Program-made: the position numbers and the translations under genes
Assembly: GCA_003450735.1 (NCBI GenBank)
Contig: DMEZ01000068.1
Span: 1,396 to 30,891 of the forward strand
DNA: 29,496 nucleotides
Reading direction: 5' to 3'
From: Elusimicrobiota bacterium
GTDB lineage: Bacteria > Elusimicrobiota > Elusimicrobia > UBA1565
The notes under the pieces: model-generated
Seen by the model: only the letters and a program-made list of their open reading frames with translations
Databases searched by the model: none
Told to the model about the DNA's origin: nothing
Shown: piece after piece, positions 15,706 to 22,963 of the stretch
Layout of the letters: each line of letters opens with the position of its first letter
Numbering within the stretch: position 1 is the stretch's first letter

Positions 15706-16676
15706 AGGACCCTCGCGGCCGAGGCTTTGAAGGTGGCGTGCACCTCCGAGCCCGGATGGATGTTCATCTTCTCAAGGGAGCGGCGCGTGATGAAGGCGTG
15801 CAGGGGGAAGCCGGCGTCCACGAGCACGTCCACGCTGGAACCCAGGGCCGAGGCGGAGACGACCCGCCCCTTCAAGCGGTTGAGCGCGCTGGACTCGATG
15901 GGCTCGGCGGACAGGAGGACGTCGCGCGGGTCGACGGAGACCGTGGCGCGGCCCGAGGCCTCCGTGGCGACGAAGAGCTCACAGCCGGGCGAGAGCACGG
16001 CCCGGCCGAGCGCCTCCCCCTCGGCGGGAACGATCTCGCAAGGGTAGAGGTTCAGCAGGGGCACCGGGCTGAGGCGGCCCTCCGAGAGATAGACCACGTC
16101 GGCCCCCATGCGAAAAGCCTGGCCGAGGTCGTGCGTCGCCATGAGCACCGTCCGTCCCGGCCGGACGGCCTCCTCCGCGATGAGCTTCTCGACCTCGGCG
16201 CAGTAGGAACGGTCGAGGTTGGCCGTCGGCTCGTCGAGCAGGAGCGCCTTCGTCCCCAGGACGAAAGCGCGCGCGAGGGCGGCCTTGCGCCGCTCCCCTT
16301 CCGAGAGGGCGGAGCCGGGCCGCGCCCTGAGCTCCCAGAGCCCCAGGCGCTTGAGCAGGGGCAGGGCGGCCGCCTCGCTCTCGGGGCGGGAGCGGCCCCG
16401 GTAGAGCAGCCCCCGGACCACGTTGTCGAGGACGCTCCCCCGGAACAGGTAGGGGTTCTGCGCGGCGAGGGTCACCTCGCGCGGCCCTCCGGAGAAGCGA
16501 ACCTCGCCCTCGGAGGGGCGGTCGATGAGCGCGAGGAGGTTCAGGAGGGTGGACTTGCCCGAGCCGTTTGGGCCGTAGAAGACGACGGGCTTGCCCTGCT
16601 CCAGGCTCAGCGCGGGCAGGTCGAGGGCGAGCCGCTCCCCGTAGCGCTTGCGCACCCCTCTCAGCTCAAAGAGCAT
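15702..16676 (-). CDS. tupC: Tungstate ABC transporter ATP-binding protein (TupC) with TOBE-like domain
   Basis: ATPase (324 aa) of the adjacent tungstate importer. Walker A GPNGSGKST starts at residue 35, the Q loop is in LAAQNPYLF, the signature is LSEGERRK (E replacing G at one position of LSGGQ), Walker B is ALLLDEP and the switch is MATHDLGQ. After about residue 225 comes an extra domain ending in a TOBE-like segment (SSALNRLKGRVVSASALGSSVDVLVD and onward, read as parts), known in Mod and related transporters to bind oxyanions for feedback control. The start overlaps the permease gene by 11 bases. Confidence 0.9.
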   Translation of the reverse strand: MLFELRGVRKRYGERLALDLPALSLEQGKPVVFYGPNGSGKSTLLNLLALIDRPSEGEVRFSGGPREVTLAAQNPYLFRGSVLDNVVRGLLYRGRSRPESEAAALPLLKRLGLWELRARPGSALSEGERRKAALARAFVLGTKALLLDEPTANLDRSYCAEVEKLIAEEAVRPGRTVLMATHDLGQAFRMGADVVYLSEGRLSPVPLLNLYPCEIVPAEGEALGRAVLSPGCELFVATEASGRATVSVDPRDVLLSAEPIESSALNRLKGRVVSASALGSSVDVLVDAGFPLHAFITRRSLEKMNIHPGSEVHATFKASAARVL

Positions 16677-17364
16677 GCCGGGCGGCCCCTCCCAGCCGGC
16701 GGACGGCCGCGTTGAGGAGGAAGGCGGCGCAGAGGAGGATGAGGCCCAGGGCCAAAGCCAGGGAGAACTCGCCCTTCGAGGTCTCGAAGGCGATGGCGGT
16801 GGTGATGTTGCGCGTATAGTGGCGGATGTTGCCGCCCAGCATCATGGACGCCCCGACCTCGGCGAACACCCGGCCGAAGCCGGCCAGGAGGACCGCGAGC
16901 AGGCCCGCCTTCGTCTCCTGCGCGACGGCGAGCAGGGCTTGGGCGGGGGTCGCCCCCAGGGTGAGCGCCGTCGTCTTGATGCGCGGGTCGGCGCTCTCCA
17001 GGAAGGAGGCGGCCATCGAGACCAGGATGGGGGTCGCCAGGACGAACTGGCCGGCCGCCATCGCATAGGGGGTATAGAGCAGGTCGAAGGAACCGAACGC
17101 CCCGCGCCGGCAGAGCAGGGAGTAGACCAGCAGGCCCGCCACCACGGTCGGCATCGCCATCAGCGCGTTGAAGGCGGAGGCCAGCAGGCGGCGCCCGGGG
17201 AAGCGGCCGAAAGCCAGGAGGAAGGCGAGGGGGAGGCTGACGAGGGACGAGAGGAGGAGGGCGCTCAAGGACACCGACAGCGAGATGCCGGCGATCCTCA
17301 GGAGCTCGGCATCCAGGCCGGCGATGAGCCTCGCCGCCTCCAGCAGGGCCTCCGCCAGGAACAA
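16666..17364 (-). CDS. tupB: Tungstate ABC transporter permease (TupB)
   Basis: Inner-membrane permease (232 aa) with about five helices. The hallmark FAEVGASMMLGGNIRHYTRN followed by ITTAIAFET matches the TupB/WtpB-like group more closely than ModB, and the preceding binding protein is TupA-like, so tungstate is the best guess. The EVGA segment includes the EAA-type loop that contacts the ATPase. It begins three bases after the tupA stop and overlaps tupC, consistent with one transcript for tupA, tupB, tupC and moeA. Confidence 0.92.
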   Translation of the reverse strand: MFLAEALLEAARLIAGLDAELLRIAGISLSVSLSALLLSSLVSLPLAFLLAFGRFPGRRLLASAFNALMAMPTVVAGLLVYSLLCRRGAFGSFDLLYTPYAMAAGQFVLATPILVSMAASFLESADPRIKTTALTLGATPAQALLAVAQETKAGLLAVLLAGFGRVFAEVGASMMLGGNIRHYTRNITTAIAFETSKGEFSLALALGLILLCAAFLLNAAVRRLGGAARHAL

Positions 17365-17367
17365 GGC

Positions 17368-18150
17368 CTACTTCTCCAAGCGGAAGAGGAGCTTCCCGTC
17401 CTTCTTGAAGCCCGCGACGAGCTTCCTGGCTTCCTTCGAGCCCATCCACTTGAGGAACGCCTTCGAGTCCTTGCCGGCGCCCTTCGCTAGGATGACCGAG
17501 TACTCGTTGAGCAGCGTGGGGTCCCCCGCATAGACCTGCGCGAGGCCGGTCTTCGCGGAGAAGGACGCGAAGGTGGCGCTGTCGCAGAGGCAGTAGGCCT
17601 TCTTCTCGCCGGCGATGACCAGGGTCGGCCCCATCCCCTGCCCGGACTCGAGGTACCAGGGCGCCTGCGGCTCGACGCCCGCCTTCTTCCAGATCGAGAG
17701 CTCCCGCGAGTGGGTGCCGGACTTGTCGCCCCGCGAGACGAAGGGGGACTTGGCCGCGGCGATCTTCCTGAACGCCTCGGCGGCGTCCTTGGAGCCCTTG
17801 ACCCCGGCGGGGTCTTCCGTCGGGCCGGCGAGGAGGAACTCGTTGTAGAAGAGGGTCGTGCGGTCCGTCCCGAAGCCCCGCGCGAGGAACTCCTTCTCGG
17901 CTTCCGGGTCGTGGACCAGCAGGACGTCGGCGTCGCCGTTCTCGGCCAGCTTGAGGGCCTTGCCGGTGCCCACGGCGACGGGCAGGACGCGCACCCCCGA
18001 CTTGCGCTCGAAGGCGGGGAGCAGGACGTCCAGGAGTCCCGTGTTCTCGACGCTCGTGGTCGTCGCGAGGCGGATGCTCTTGCGCTGGGCCGAGCCGGCC
18101 GGAGCGGACAGGAGGAGGCATAAGGGCAGCAGGGCGATCGGTTTCTTCAT
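17368..18150 (-). CDS. tupA: Tungstate-binding periplasmic protein (TupA)
   Basis: Substrate-binding protein (260 aa) with a Sec signal peptide (1-21, cleavage GSA/QR). The mature N terminus carries the TTTSVENTGLLD oxyanion-binding loop (about 30-41), and PVAVGTGKAL, DVLLVHDP, SRGDKSGTHSRE and ESGQGMGPTL follow in the order known for TupA. TupA proteins bind tungstate far more tightly than molybdate, so the cell probably makes a tungsten enzyme such as an aldehyde:ferredoxin oxidoreductase or a formate dehydrogenase (inference; none is in the window). The start codon has no Shine-Dalgarno and lies nine bases from a -10, suggesting a near-leaderless mRNA. Confidence 0.93.
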   Translation of the reverse strand: MKKPIALLPLCLLLSAPAGSAQRKSIRLATTTSVENTGLLDVLLPAFERKSGVRVLPVAVGTGKALKLAENGDADVLLVHDPEAEKEFLARGFGTDRTTLFYNEFLLAGPTEDPAGVKGSKDAAEAFRKIAAAKSPFVSRGDKSGTHSRELSIWKKAGVEPQAPWYLESGQGMGPTLVIAGEKKAYCLCDSATFASFSAKTGLAQVYAGDPTLLNEYSVILAKGAGKDSKAFLKWMGSKEARKLVAGFKKDGKLLFRLEK

Positions 18151-18158
18151 CGTTGTTG

Positions 18159-18164
18159 TATGAT
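18159..18164 (+). promoter_or_regulatory. -10 element of the secreted gene at 18172
   Basis: TATGAT ends seven bases before ATG 18172. No Shine-Dalgarno exists in between, so the message is probably leaderless. It overlaps the tupA -10 on the other strand. Confidence 0.5.
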
Positions 18165-18168
18165 ATCA
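18160..18168 (-). promoter_or_regulatory. Extended -10 promoter of the tup-moeA operon
   Basis: Minus-strand TGATATCAT ends nine bases before the tupA ATG. It contains the palindrome TGATATCA (18161-18168). The whole divergent spacer is 21 bases, so both promoters must compete for the same DNA, and a regulator bound there would affect both. Confidence 0.5.
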
Positions 18169-18171
18169 AAC

Positions 18172-18753
18172 ATGAAACCGGCCCTCCCACTGCTCTGCCT
18201 GCTCTTCCTCGGGGCGGCCCCGAAGCCCTCGGACGGGGTCCCCTCGGAGTTCCGCGAGTGCCCCAATACGCTGTATTGGTCCAAGGCCGTCCCGAAGGGC
18301 GGGGAGCCGCAGAAGCCCTACCACCCCTGCGTGTTCGAGCGCCGCTGGTCGGAAAAGGTCTCCGGGGAGCTCTCGGCCAATTTCACGGAGACGATCCGCG
18401 CCGGAGAGTCCCAGGCGCTGGGCGATAGCGAGCCCAGGGACATCCGCCGCTGCGACGACATCCGCGTCGAGCCGTCGGCCATGACCGTCGGGCAGCGCTT
18501 CGGTTACCGCACCGAGCGCTACACCTGCTTCCTCACGAACGGCACCGGCTTCCGGCGCAGGCAGGTCTTCGTGATCCACGACGACGACCTGAAGCTGAAC
18601 GTCTTCGTGCTCTACGAGTTCCGAGGCAACTTCGGCGGTCCGCCGGATTTCCAGGCCGCCTCCCGGATCTCGAAGCGGAAGGGGTCCAGCCAGCGGCTCT
18701 TCGAAAAAGCTATCGGCCTGCTGAAGCCCAAGAAGCCCGCGGACCTGCGCTAA
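18172..18753 (+). CDS. Secreted protein of unknown function
   Basis: No family recognised. The 193-residue protein has a short Sec signal peptide (1-15, roughly GAA/PK). The mature part carries several cysteines (ECPNTLYW, YHPCVFERRW, RRCDD, YTCFLTN) that could form disulfides in the periplasm. The C-terminal 40 residues are basic (RISKRKGSSQRLFEKAIGLLKPKK). ATG 18172 is chosen over ATG 18160 because the latter lies within the -10 and the signal peptide starts at the former. It diverges from tupA with only 21 bases between the starts. No link to metal transport is visible in the protein itself. Confidence 0.78.
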   Translation: MKPALPLLCLLFLGAAPKPSDGVPSEFRECPNTLYWSKAVPKGGEPQKPYHPCVFERRWSEKVSGELSANFTETIRAGESQALGDSEPRDIRRCDDIRVEPSAMTVGQRFGYRTERYTCFLTNGTGFRRRQVFVIHDDDLKLNVFVLYEFRGNFGGPPDFQAASRISKRKGSSQRLFEKAIGLLKPKKPADLR

Positions 18754-18768
18754 GTCCCCTGCAGGAGA

Positions 18769-18777
18769 TGCTAAGAT
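18769..18777 (+). promoter_or_regulatory. Extended -10 promoter of the receiver gene
   Basis: TGCTAAGAT ends seven bases before GTG 18785, predicting a leaderless transcript. Confidence 0.55.
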
Positions 18778-18784
18778 ACCCCGC

Positions 18785-19147
18785 GTGAGCGAAAAGAAGG
18801 CCGTCTGCATCTTCGAGGACAGCAAGGACATCCAGTTCCACCTCCGATTCTTCTTCGCCAAGCACGGCTTCGAACCGCACGTCCGCGAGGACGCCCTCGA
18901 CGCCGTGGCCGTCGTTCGCCGCCACGCCCCCGCGCTCATCCTCCTGGACCTCAACATGCCCGGCAAGGACGGCCTCGAGGCCTGCCGGGAACTGCGCGCG
19001 GATGGCGTCCGGGCCCACATCGCCATCCTCACCGCCTCGGACCTCGGCGAGGTCCAGGAGCGGGCCCTCGCCGCCGGGGCGGACGTCTGCCTCGCCAAAC
19101 CTTTCCGCCTGAGCCATCTCGACGCCCTGCTCGCCTCTCTGAAGTGA
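18785..19147 (+). CDS. Stand-alone CheY-like response regulator receiver
   Basis: Single receiver domain (120 aa) with no output domain. The phosphorylation set is complete: acidic pair E11 and D12, phosphoacceptor D55 (LLDLNMPG), T83 (ILTAS) and K105 (LAKPF). It therefore most likely relays phosphate by protein contact, as CheY or Spo0F do. No histidine kinase lies in the window, so the partner is unknown. GTG 18785 is the only start that keeps the beta-1 strand (KAVCIFED) at the N terminus. It lacks a Shine-Dalgarno. Confidence 0.93.
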   Translation: MSEKKAVCIFEDSKDIQFHLRFFFAKHGFEPHVREDALDAVAVVRRHAPALILLDLNMPGKDGLEACRELRADGVRAHIAILTASDLGEVQERALAAGADVCLAKPFRLSHLDALLASLK

Positions 19148-19151
19148 GCCC

Positions 19152-19180
19152 TTGCTTTTCCCGTTCGCGCGTGCGATAAT
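19152..19180 (+). promoter_or_regulatory. Sigma-70-type promoter of the M28 peptidase gene
   Basis: TTGCTT (19152-19157) and GATAAT (19175-19180) are separated by exactly 17 bases. The predicted start near 19187 gives a leader of about 20 bases holding the GGGAGG site. Confidence 0.7.
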
Positions 19181-19196
19181 CCCGTGAGACGCACGC

Positions 19197-19202
19197 GGGA
19201 GG
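19197..19202 (+). promoter_or_regulatory. Ribosome binding site GGGAGG that decides the start at 19208
   Basis: The site lies five bases before GTG 19208 and inside the longer reading frame that begins at GTG 19184, so the longer start is unlikely. Confidence 0.65.
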
Positions 19203-19207
19203 TGGGT

Positions 19208-20482
19208 GTGGCCTACATTTATTCCGTCCTCGCCGTTCTTCTCTTCTCCTTCCAGCCGTCCGCGGCCGCCCAGAACTTCGACCAAGGCGTCGAGGTAAAG
19301 CCCGTCCTGGAGAAGGCCCGCGAAGGCGCCGCCAAGCTCCTGGACGCCACCCCCGCCGCCTCCTCCTCCGAGTCCAAGGACGAGTTCGTCTGGGTCACCC
19401 TCGACAAAACCGACGTCGCCGCGCTGAAGGGCGAGTTCGGCTTTCCCTCCCGCAAGGCCGGAGCGGTCGGCGCGCAGGCCTCCATGTACAAGCTGAGCGT
19501 CGGCGAACTCGACCGCCTCGCCGAGGTGATGAACCGCAAGTTCCGACGCACCGGCTTCATGACCTTCCGGGCCGAGGCGGAGGCGCGGCAGGCCGTCTTC
19601 GCGCCGGACGCCGTCGCCGCCCCCAAGGCGTACTCCATCGACATGGGCAAGGTCGTCGAGCCGATGGTCAAGCTGGTGGACGAGGCGCCCATCAGCAAGG
19701 TCACCAACACCCTGGCGGCCTACAAGAACCGCTACTACCGCTCCGCCACCGGCGCCGCCTCCTCGCGCTGGCTGGCCGACCACTGGAAGGGCGTGGCCCA
19801 GGGCCGCGACGACGTCGGCGTCGAGCTCTTCCCGCATCAGGGCTGGGATCAGCCCTCCGTGATCGCCACCGTCCGGGGCTCGAAGACCCCCGGCGAGATC
19901 GTCGTCCTGGGCGGGCACATCGACTCCATCGCCGGCTACGGCGCCGACACGCTCGCCCCCGGCGCCGACGACAACGCCTCGGGCGTCGCGGTCGTGACCG
20001 AGGCCCTGCGCGTGCTGGTCAAGGCCGGCTACCGGCCCTCGAAGACCCTGAAGTTCGTGGCCTACTCCGCCGAAGAGGTGGGCTTGCGCGGCTCGAAGGA
20101 CGTGGCCAACAGCCTCAAGGGGCAGACGGTGCTGGGCGCGCTCAACTTCGACATGGCCAACTACAACGGGTCATCCGAGGACATCCTCTTCATCACCGAC
20201 TCCAGCGACGCCTCGCTGAACGCCTTCCTCGGGAAGCTCTTGAGCCGCTACGCGCCCGACGTGAAGTGGGCTTCGACGTCCTGCGGCTACGCCTGCTCGG
20301 ACCACGCCTCGTGGACGCGCATCGGCGTCCCGTCCTCGTTCCCGTTCGAGGCGAAGATGAACGAGGACAACCCGAACATCCACTCGGCCAAGGACACGCT
20401 CTCGCAGATCGGAGGCAAGTCCGACCACGCCGCGAAGTTCGCGAAGCTCGCGGTGGCGGCCATGGCCGAGCTGGCCAAGTAG
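19208..20482 (+). CDS. Secreted M28 zinc aminopeptidase (Vibrio leucyl aminopeptidase type)
   Basis: Exported di-zinc aminopeptidase (424 aa) that removes N-terminal residues from peptides. A signal peptide (1-21, cleavage AAA/QN) precedes a propeptide-like region (about 22-140). The catalytic domain holds the five metal ligands in LGGHIDS (His), PGADDNASG (Asp), SAEEVG (Glu, next to the catalytic Glu), LNFDMA (Asp) and NPNIHSAKD (His). The CGYAC pair matches the disulfide beside the active site in the Vibrio enzyme. The closest group is M28E. A sigma-70-like promoter and a Shine-Dalgarno support GTG 19208. It converges on hrpB with seven bases between the stops. Confidence 0.94.
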   Translation: MAYIYSVLAVLLFSFQPSAAAQNFDQGVEVKPVLEKAREGAAKLLDATPAASSSESKDEFVWVTLDKTDVAALKGEFGFPSRKAGAVGAQASMYKLSVGELDRLAEVMNRKFRRTGFMTFRAEAEARQAVFAPDAVAAPKAYSIDMGKVVEPMVKLVDEAPISKVTNTLAAYKNRYYRSATGAASSRWLADHWKGVAQGRDDVGVELFPHQGWDQPSVIATVRGSKTPGEIVVLGGHIDSIAGYGADTLAPGADDNASGVAVVTEALRVLVKAGYRPSKTLKFVAYSAEEVGLRGSKDVANSLKGQTVLGALNFDMANYNGSSEDILFITDSSDASLNAFLGKLLSRYAPDVKWASTSCGYACSDHASWTRIGVPSSFPFEAKMNEDNPNIHSAKDTLSQIGGKSDHAAKFAKLAVAAMAELAK

Positions 20483-20489
20483 ACTCCTC

Positions 20490-22892
20490 TCAAGGCCAGG
20501 GGTGCTTGGGGTACTTCCGGGCCAGCTCCTTCTTCACCGCCGGATAGGTGTTCTTCCAGAACGAGCCCAGGTCGTGGGTCTTCTGCACGGTCCGCCCGTT
20601 GGGCGCCAGGATGTCGAAGAGCACGTTCATACGCCCCTCGCATAGACTTAACGTCCCTGTCATCTTGAGGAAGTCCCCGAGCCGCGCCGAGAGCTCGGGC
20701 GGCCGGCTTTCGAAGTAGGTGAAGCGGCCCAGGCGGCCCGAGGGCAGCTTCCTGCGCAAGGGCAGGGCCTTGTCCAGGAAGCCCATGAGCGCGGGCCCCG
20801 CGTAGCGGGCCACCTGGGCGCTCAGGGAGGCTTTCTCGATCTCCTTGAGGGAGCCGCGCCCCGAGCAGAGCTCCTCGTAGACCAGGCGCCAGTCGTCGGG
20901 GTCCATCGCGGGGAAGCCGTAGTCCGGGTAGAGCCTGCGCGCGAGGCGGATGCGCACGACGAGCTGCTCCGTCTCCTCCAGTCCCGGATGGCGGAGCTCC
21001 CCCGAGGCGAAGCGTTCGGCCCAGAGCCCGGCCGCCGCCTTGCGGTCGCCGCGGGCGCTCTGTGCCTGGCGGCGCTCAATGACCAGGCCCCGGAAGAGCA
21101 GGCGCTCCTCCTTGACGACCCGGCCGATGCGCTCGTCGATCTCCGAGACCTCCTTCCACTCGCACTCCGCCGGATAGAGCTTCTTGACCGCCTCGGCCGG
21201 ACAGGGCAGGTAGAGCGTCACGCTCACCTGCCGGGCCTGCCCCGCCCCGGCCCTTTCACGGACGTCGAGGGCCAGCAGGAGTCCGGGAGCGGGCGCTCCC
21301 TTGTCCAGGGGGAGATGCGCCTTCACGCCCTCCGCCGTGCGGTAGACGAGCGAGTCCGCCTGCCTCGCGGCCAGGCGGTCCGCGAAGGCCTCCAGCCAGA
21401 GCGAGTGGAGCGAGCCTTCCTCGCCGCCGGGCTCCGGCTCTCCCATCCGCATCAACTGGCGGTGCACCTCCCCGGCCTCCCAGGGGAACTCCTCGCGCTC
21501 GCCGAGCAGGAGGCTCTCGGCCAGGGCCGAGAGGTCGGCCGTCCTGTCCGTGCGCCGCTCGGCCGAGGTCTCGAACACCGCCGCCATGGCGCAAGCCCTT
21601 TCGAAGGCCGCCGATCCAAGGCGGCGCGAGCGCTCCAGCACGGAGGCGAGGCGGGGCGAGGCGGGATAGCGCAGGAGCGCGCGGCCGTGCGGCGTGATGC
21701 GCCCGCCCTCGTCCTCGGCCCCCAGGGAGCGCAGGCAGGCGCCCGCGGCGGCCCAGGCGTCCTCCCTGGGCGGGGTGAGCCAGTCCAGCGCCTCGGGCAG
21801 GGAGGCGGCCTGCAGGCGCAGGGGGGAGAGCTCGAGCCGGAGCATCTCGGGCGCGAGGGCCTCCGGCATCGAGGCCTCCTCGCCGTGCGTCCAGAGGCGC
21901 ACGCAGCGGCCCGGCATGGTGCGGCCCGCGCGGCCGGCCCGCTGCTCGGCGTTCCTCCGGCTGATGCGCGCCAGATGGAGGGTGTTCACCCCGCGCGAGG
22001 GGCTGTAGCCCGCGATGCGGTGCAGTCCGCTGTCGATGACGGCGCTCACCCCGGGGAGGGTGAGGGACGTCTCGGCCACGTTGGTGGAGACGATGACCCG
22101 CTTCTCGGCCGAGGGCTCGAGGGCCTTCTGCTGCTCGGAAAGCTCCATGGAGCCGTGCAGGGCGAGGAGGGGGAGCTTGCGCTCACGGCAGAAGGGGCCC
22201 AGGAGGGTCAGCGTGCGCCGGATCTCGCGCATCCCCGGCATGAAGACCAGCACCGAGCCGTCGAGGCCCTCCCGCGAGAGCTCGCGCAAAGCCGCCAGCG
22301 CGCCCTCCGCAGGGTCGCGCCGCCCGGCGAGGGGCTGGTGGCGGACGTCCACCGGGAATTGCCGGCCGGGGACGTCCAGGTGCCTCGCGCCCGGCAGGTA
22401 GCCCAGCAGGGCCTGCGCGTCCAGCGTGGCCGACAAGACGGCCAGGCGCGGAGATCCCTGGGAGCGCAGCCTCTTCAGCCAGGCCAGGGCGAGGTCGCAC
22501 TCCAGCGTCCGCTCATGGAATTCGTCGAGCAGGACGGTCCCGACCCCGGGCAAGCCCGGGGCGCCGAGCATCTGCTGGATGAAGACGCCGTAGGTCTGGA
22601 AGACCACGGCCGTGTCCTTCCCGCAGCGGCTCTCGAAGCGCACCTGGTAGCCGACCCCGCGGCCGAGCGGGGTGCCGGCCTCCTGGGCCACCCGGGCGGC
22701 GAGCCCGCGGGCCGCGATCCGCCGGGGCTCGAGGACGAGCACGCGCCCCGGGAAGGCGGCGCGCTCCTCGAGCAGGAACCGCGGGAGCCCCGTGGACTTG
22801 CCGCTGCCCGTCGGAGCCGTGAGGACGAGCGCGCCGCTGTCCTTGAGGGCCTCGAGGATGCGCCCGCGGTGCGCCTGGATGGGGAGCGCCAT
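20490..22892 (-). CDS. hrpB: ATP-dependent RNA helicase HrpB
   Basis: DEAH/RHA-family helicase (800 aa; E. coli HrpB is about 809). Motif I is APTGSGKST (26-34), motif II is DEFH instead of DEAH, motif III is SATLDA, and motif VI is QRAGRAGRTMPG. The C-terminal HrpB domain (RLGRFTYFESRPPELSARL and GRMNVLFDILAPNGR, read as separate parts) is present to the end, so the gene is intact. Its cellular role is poorly known; RNA or ribosome-related work is assumed for the family. ATG 22892 follows an extended -10 by eight bases without a Shine-Dalgarno, so the message should be near-leaderless. Confidence 0.95.
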   Translation of the reverse strand: MALPIQAHRGRILEALKDSGALVLTAPTGSGKSTGLPRFLLEERAAFPGRVLVLEPRRIAARGLAARVAQEAGTPLGRGVGYQVRFESRCGKDTAVVFQTYGVFIQQMLGAPGLPGVGTVLLDEFHERTLECDLALAWLKRLRSQGSPRLAVLSATLDAQALLGYLPGARHLDVPGRQFPVDVRHQPLAGRRDPAEGALAALRELSREGLDGSVLVFMPGMREIRRTLTLLGPFCRERKLPLLALHGSMELSEQQKALEPSAEKRVIVSTNVAETSLTLPGVSAVIDSGLHRIAGYSPSRGVNTLHLARISRRNAEQRAGRAGRTMPGRCVRLWTHGEEASMPEALAPEMLRLELSPLRLQAASLPEALDWLTPPREDAWAAAGACLRSLGAEDEGGRITPHGRALLRYPASPRLASVLERSRRLGSAAFERACAMAAVFETSAERRTDRTADLSALAESLLLGEREEFPWEAGEVHRQLMRMGEPEPGGEEGSLHSLWLEAFADRLAARQADSLVYRTAEGVKAHLPLDKGAPAPGLLLALDVRERAGAGQARQVSVTLYLPCPAEAVKKLYPAECEWKEVSEIDERIGRVVKEERLLFRGLVIERRQAQSARGDRKAAAGLWAERFASGELRHPGLEETEQLVVRIRLARRLYPDYGFPAMDPDDWRLVYEELCSGRGSLKEIEKASLSAQVARYAGPALMGFLDKALPLRRKLPSGRLGRFTYFESRPPELSARLGDFLKMTGTLSLCEGRMNVLFDILAPNGRTVQKTHDLGSFWKNTYPAVKKELARKYPKHPWP

Positions 22893-22900
22893 GGAGGGGT

Positions 22901-22909
22901 ATCATAGCA
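22901..22909 (-). promoter_or_regulatory. Extended -10 promoter of hrpB
   Basis: Minus-strand TGCTATGAT ends eight bases before the hrpB ATG. It shares the 71-base divergent spacer with the larA-like promoter. Confidence 0.55.
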
Positions 22910-22940
22910 AGTCGGCGCCGGACGCCCGCCGAAGATAACT

Positions 22941-22949
22941 TGGTATACT
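22941..22949 (+). promoter_or_regulatory. Extended -10 promoter of the LarA-family gene
   Basis: TGGTATACT, close to consensus, ends 14 bases before ATG 22964. The predicted leader is about eight bases with no Shine-Dalgarno. Confidence 0.55.
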
Positions 22950-22963
22950 CGGCCCCAAGCCCC

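Noticed and set aside
14713..16047. Plus-strand 444-residue open frame opposite moeA and tupC
   Set aside because: No motifs; the minus strand carries intact MoeA and ABC ATPase.
18151..18171. Molybdenum/tungsten cofactor riboswitch before the tup operon
   Set aside because: The spacer is 21 bases, far too short.
20988..22907. Plus-strand 639-residue open frame opposite hrpB
   Set aside because: Antisense shadow of the helicase; no recognisable domain.
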